From positions 630,001 through 694,000 of the forward strand of contig JAVLUZ010000346.1 of the NCBI GenBank assembly GCA_036768485.1: DNA of 64,000 bases, given 5' to 3'. The position numbers and the translations under genes were made by a program. Below, one piece after another: positions 60,979 through 64,000 of this stretch (the stretch's first letter is position 1; the number at the start of each line of letters is the position of its first letter). The notes beneath the pieces are model-generated. The model had not been told where the DNA came from and did not search any database. It saw only the letters and a list, made by a program, of their open reading frames with translations. This DNA comes from Mermis nigrescens (taxonomy: Eukaryota; Nematoda; Enoplea; Mermithida; Mermithidae).

Positions 60979-61439
60979 GTTTGTACGGAAAACTTGGATC
61001 TGCCAATGTACGAAGAATTAAGTCCTTTCAATGGAGCAAAAATCTTGCTTTATAAGTATTATGGCTGCAACGTTGTCAAATATTTCTGCACAGCTTAATT
61101 TGCTTATATTGCGAGCTTTAGATTTAAGTAAGTGTTCTCAAAATTCCGGATTTAGACCGGATTATTCTTTATTTGATTTTGTTTTTTACTAACCGACTAC
61201 CATACATGGACAAACCGTACAACTTCATTAAACCTGGTATCAATGGGGCCTGGTCGGTTTCAATGAGAAGACCTGCCATTGCCAGTATTAAAGGAAAATA
61301 ATCATAGAAAAATGATTTATAGGCTTTTTGAATAATAATGAAAATAATCAATACACAAAAATTATTCTAAAAAACTAACTATTCAGTTAGTCAATTAGAA
61401 AAATGAAGATGAATTCAGGGAAATAATTGGAAAGGATTT

Positions 61440-61560
61440 GAAAATCAATTAATCAATCAACCAAGCAACCAATGAGTAACCAACCAATAATCAATGACCA
61501 ATCAAAGAACCAATGGTTAATCAATCAATCACATAGCAAACAATCAATTAACTAAGCAAC
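61440..61560 (+). repeat. degenerate CAAT/CAAC low-complexity tract
   Basis: Loose repeats of AATCAATCAACC-like units over about 120 bp in the intron before the last large exon. Confidence 0.7.
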
Positions 61561-61624
61561 CACTTTTTAAAAGAACGATTAAGCGAAAAATTGGTTTCCG
61601 GTATAAATGACCCATCTTTGTTCA

Positions 61625-62395
61625 AATATGCCGACCATACACGCACACGCACAATCATGCGAATTCTGGGAGGGGATTTTAGAGTGCCTTCTTCGGGCCA
61701 AACATAGTGCGTACGCGTCAAAAACATCGCTTTTCGGCGTTTCTGACGATGCTCTACCTTTCTAGAGCATAAAAACAAAAAAAATTTCGAAAAAAATTAA
61801 TAAATTGAATAAATTGAACAAAATATAGTCAAAACACGAATATATGGCGCGACAGTGTTTTTTTGCACATGGTCCGTTTGCACATGTATAAAGATGGTCC
61901 CTAAAAGTCTTTATACATTTTGTACATACAAATTTTTGGGTACTATAATATGGTACAGTAGCGATTTTAGTGTGGCAAAACCTTTGGTAGTGTATTTTAG
62001 CTGATTTCTGGGTTTCTGAGGGCTAAAATCACTAATAATCGTATCAAAACGGCGCGACGCGCCGAAAAATTAGACATTTTTGTTTTTAAAATGTAATTTC
62101 TGACATTATAAAGATAAACAGAACACACAATTACTCTTTTCGGCGCGGAGCGCCTAAAATTATTGCGAATTTCAAACCTTTTCGCGGTTTACGACTTCAT
62201 AAAAATCTTTGTATATGTACAAAGACGGTCCCCATAAGTCTTCATACATCGGGAAAAATCTTTGCCGAATATAAAGAACACTGGGCGCGAAGCGCCAAAA
62301 ATTTGAAACTTTTGAGCAAATGGATGGCTAAAAACGCTTACAAAAGCACAATTTCTTCGAATTTTTAGCAAATTTCCGGAAATTTTCGGAAGATC
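61625..62395 (-). mobile_element. hairpin-bearing MITE split by a GTACAAAG MITE
   Basis: The outer copy is of the 56640/60063 family, split at its own hairpin. The inner 431-bp element (61853-62283, CAGTGTTTTTTTGCACATGG to AAAGAACACTG) inserted inside the GGCGCGAAGCGCC motif. It duplicated GGCGCGA, which is present at 61846-61852 and again at 62284-62290. The inner copy has its own stem-conserving hairpins, GGCGC-GAC-GCGCC at about 62052 and GGCGC-GGA-GCGCC at about 62142. Confidence 0.75.
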
Positions 62396-62424
62396 GCGAA
62401 TCGTGGCCAAAGGGGAGTGGAAAC

Positions 62425-62677
62425 CACACCTGGGTTTGGGGGGTATGCACCCTCCGAAAAACCAAAATACTCCCCCCAATCAAAATTACCCCCCCCCAGA
62501 ATTCAATGTTTGAAATTTTTTTCGTTTTTTTCCGCAATTTTTTGATGCCAATGGATAGTGTCGGTGAGAAACGTCGAAAAATGGTGTTTTTTCGCCATAT
62601 CACCATTTTTAAGGCCATTTTTTGACCTTCGAAAAATCTTGCACTTCCCCCCAGAATTTTCTTGCTGCCCACGTATG
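62425..62677 (+). mobile_element. hAT-like MITE, GGGCGTGGGG family
   Basis: A 253-bp copy from CACACCTGGGTTTGGGG to GCTGCCCACGTATG, flanked by an exact 8-bp duplication GTGGAAAC. It ends 199 bp before the large coding exon. Confidence 0.85.
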
Positions 62678-62876
62678 GTGGAAACCCCCTTACCGTCCCG
62701 AATTCACGTATGATGCCGACTATCCCCACTCGAAATTCAGAATCGTTACTTTTCCGGACGTACGCCTAATGAATTATTCTCTATTACTCATGTTAACCTT
62801 ATTTACGCCGTTCAAATAAATTAGTTTCAAAATAAGAAACAAGTGTGTTTTACGTACCTATCTATTCTAATTACAG

Positions 62877-63670
62877 TGTGATGTACCAAAGGCCAAATTT
62901 TCCTCCGCATTTCTGTCCAATCAGCTTCGTAAACGTCGCGCTTCCGCCGACGGTTTCGGCGATTGCAAATCGTTGCTCGAAAATCGCGCCGATAATGGTG
63001 ATTTTTCGGACCCATCTCCGATCAGTGGCGTCATCAATCGATACGAATACTACGGGCCACCATTGCCTATCGATGAATCATTTTTGTCCAACCGGCGGCA
63101 ACGACAGCCGTCGTTGGCCGCTTCTTTTTGGGCCTGTTGTCATTGTCGCTCGTCGATCGCGTCGTCGTCGTCGTGCTGCGGCTATAATTGCGCGATTGAC
63201 GACCGCTGCGAAACGAAATACGCCCGGCTGCAACGCGAGATCGATCAGCTTAGGTCGCAAGTCACCCGCGTTCTGAGCCATCTGGGCCGCCCGGATCGTC
63301 GCGTCGATGATGACGTCACTGGACGCAAAATGGCGGATGACGTCACGATGGCCGATGACGTCACTGTACGCGAAATTGATGACGTCATCGTCGCTCGATT
63401 GGCCGATTCGAATTCGGGCGCGGCCGTAAAAACGGCGCCTCCTTTGGCCCCGCCTCCGCCTCCGATAGACTTTTTTAAATCTAAGCCCCTTTTACCCCCC
63501 AGAAACACGGGCGTTTTACCGTTGGACGGCGAAAACGTGCAGAATTATTTTACCGGAATTAAATCGCGTAGTCCGAAATTCGGCGGTCGGGACGAAAATG
63601 CCTTAAATAGAATGACGCAAGTGTTGAACGATTTGAAATCGGGACGAGTCAGCTTAAAGCCGGTTCTTAA
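62877..63670 (+). CDS. MTFR1/MTFR2-like gene, main coding exon
   Basis: This is the longest credible exon in the window (264 codons plus two bases). It lies between an attacag acceptor in phase 0 and an aa|gtgagt donor, and is far richer in G+C than its surroundings. In order it encodes CDVPKAKFSSAFLSNQLRKR, a Cys/Ser-rich patch, a coiled-coil helix (KYARLQREIDQLRSQVTRVL), Asp/Val-rich repeats, a polyproline run (PPLAPPPPPID), and a C-terminal helix and basic block (NRMTQVLNDLKSGRVSLKPV). Coiled coil, polyproline, then 'M-L-x-V-L-K-D-h-x-x-h-x-L-R-x-V' is the order in mitochondrial fission regulators, which promote mitochondrial fragmentation. Shootin-like proteins share the last two elements and are the main alternative. 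Confidence 0.6.
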
Positions 63671-63706
63671 GTGAGTTTATTTACAAATTTTATCTTTTAA
63701 TTTTAG

Positions 63707-63800
63707 AAAAGCGAAAGATTCGGCACAAAAATTAGTCCAAAAGCCGAGATTAGTTGAGCAAAGTATTTTGAAACTTAACACAGTGTTGAGATACGGCTAC
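63707..63800 (+). CDS. MTFR1/MTFR2-like gene, partial last exon seen
   Basis: After a 36-bp intron (63671-63706, gtgagt...ttttag) the reading continues in phase as KKAKDSAQKLVQKPRLVEQS and ILKLNTVLRYGYL. The LVEQSILK...RYGY pattern resembles the family's closing 'LIAEALKKKFAYRY'. The frame then enters a transposon at about 63801 and stays open by chance for some 40 codons more. Either a donor before the transposon is used, or the protein ends in transposon-derived sequence. Confidence 0.45.
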
Positions 63801-64000
63801 TTGTATTCGGCAAAGATTTTTTACGATTTACAAAGACTTGTCTTTGCACATGTACAAAGATTTTTGGGAAGACAAAAACTGCAAAAAAGATCTAAAATTC
63901 GCAATATTTTCGGCGCTTCGCGCCAAAATGAGTGATTGTGTGTCCTATACAGTGTTTTTTGTACAAGGTCCATTTGTACATGTACAAAGATGGTCCTCAG
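63801..64000 (-). mobile_element. GTACAAAG MITE with another copy starting inside it
   Basis: From about 63801 ('cttgtattcggcaaagattt') the reverse orientation of the family runs to 63949, with hairpin GGCGCTTCGCGCC at 63912. At 63950 a new copy opens in the + orientation (CAGTGTTTTTTGTACAAGG) and continues past the window edge. Confidence 0.75.

Noticed and set aside
61169..61351. Minus-strand frame with a hydrophobic stretch
   Set aside because: Short, AT-driven, no homology recognised and no supporting splice sites.

Overview
The window is AT-rich nuclear DNA from a multicellular animal, most likely an invertebrate. Open frames are short and bounded by splice-site consensus (gt donors; ttttag, tttcag or tctag acceptors). 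The two recognisable genes are metazoan families, and most of the sequence is transposon debris. I cannot name the species. There is no operon structure, CRISPR array or rRNA.

Three host genes can be argued for, all on the + strand. (1) About 8.5-28.8 kb: a GnT-IV (MGAT4-family) N-glycan branching enzyme in seven exons (8523-8795, 13788-14276, 18388-18718, 23048-23157, 24121-24414, 25986-26221, 28690-28797). It has a type II membrane anchor, a long glycosylated stem, the EDD-containing catalytic core and a C-terminal domain. One small internal exon, covering the family's W-x-x-L-E-F segment, was not found. (2) About 46.9-49.8 kb: a possible three-exon, roughly 103-residue single-pass membrane protein of unknown family. 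(3) About 57.3 kb to the right edge: a gene whose motif order fits the mitochondrial fission regulator (MTFR1/MTFR2) family, with four exons seen and a 36-bp last intron that runs into a transposon.

The rest is dominated by non-autonomous DNA transposons, many with exact or near-exact 8-bp target duplications (hAT-like). Others have TA-type ends, and one three-copy family ends in a hairpin that could be Helitron-like. Decayed copies of a retrotransposon gag (left end), CR1/L2-like LINEs (39.6-41.2 kb), Tc1/mariner-type transposase ends (22.2-22.6 kb) and tRNA-derived SINEs (48.2-48.5 and 58.4 kb) are also present. The clearest nesting is at 33.2-38.8 kb, where up to four layers of insertion can be read from target duplications. 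A 2.06-kb near-perfect palindrome lies at 29.9-32.0 kb and a nested palindrome at 41.3-42.3 kb.

The most unusual signal is a short hairpin, GGCGC-NNN-GCGCC, usually with a GAA loop. It recurs at least 15 times in several otherwise different element families, with loop changes that spare the stem and one case where both stem arms changed together. Its core, GCGAAGC, is a known exceptionally stable DNA mini-hairpin. Together with an 18-bp palindrome (CTTTGTACATGTACAAAG) next to element ends, it points to a large, mutually related family of hAT-like elements carrying conserved DNA structures.
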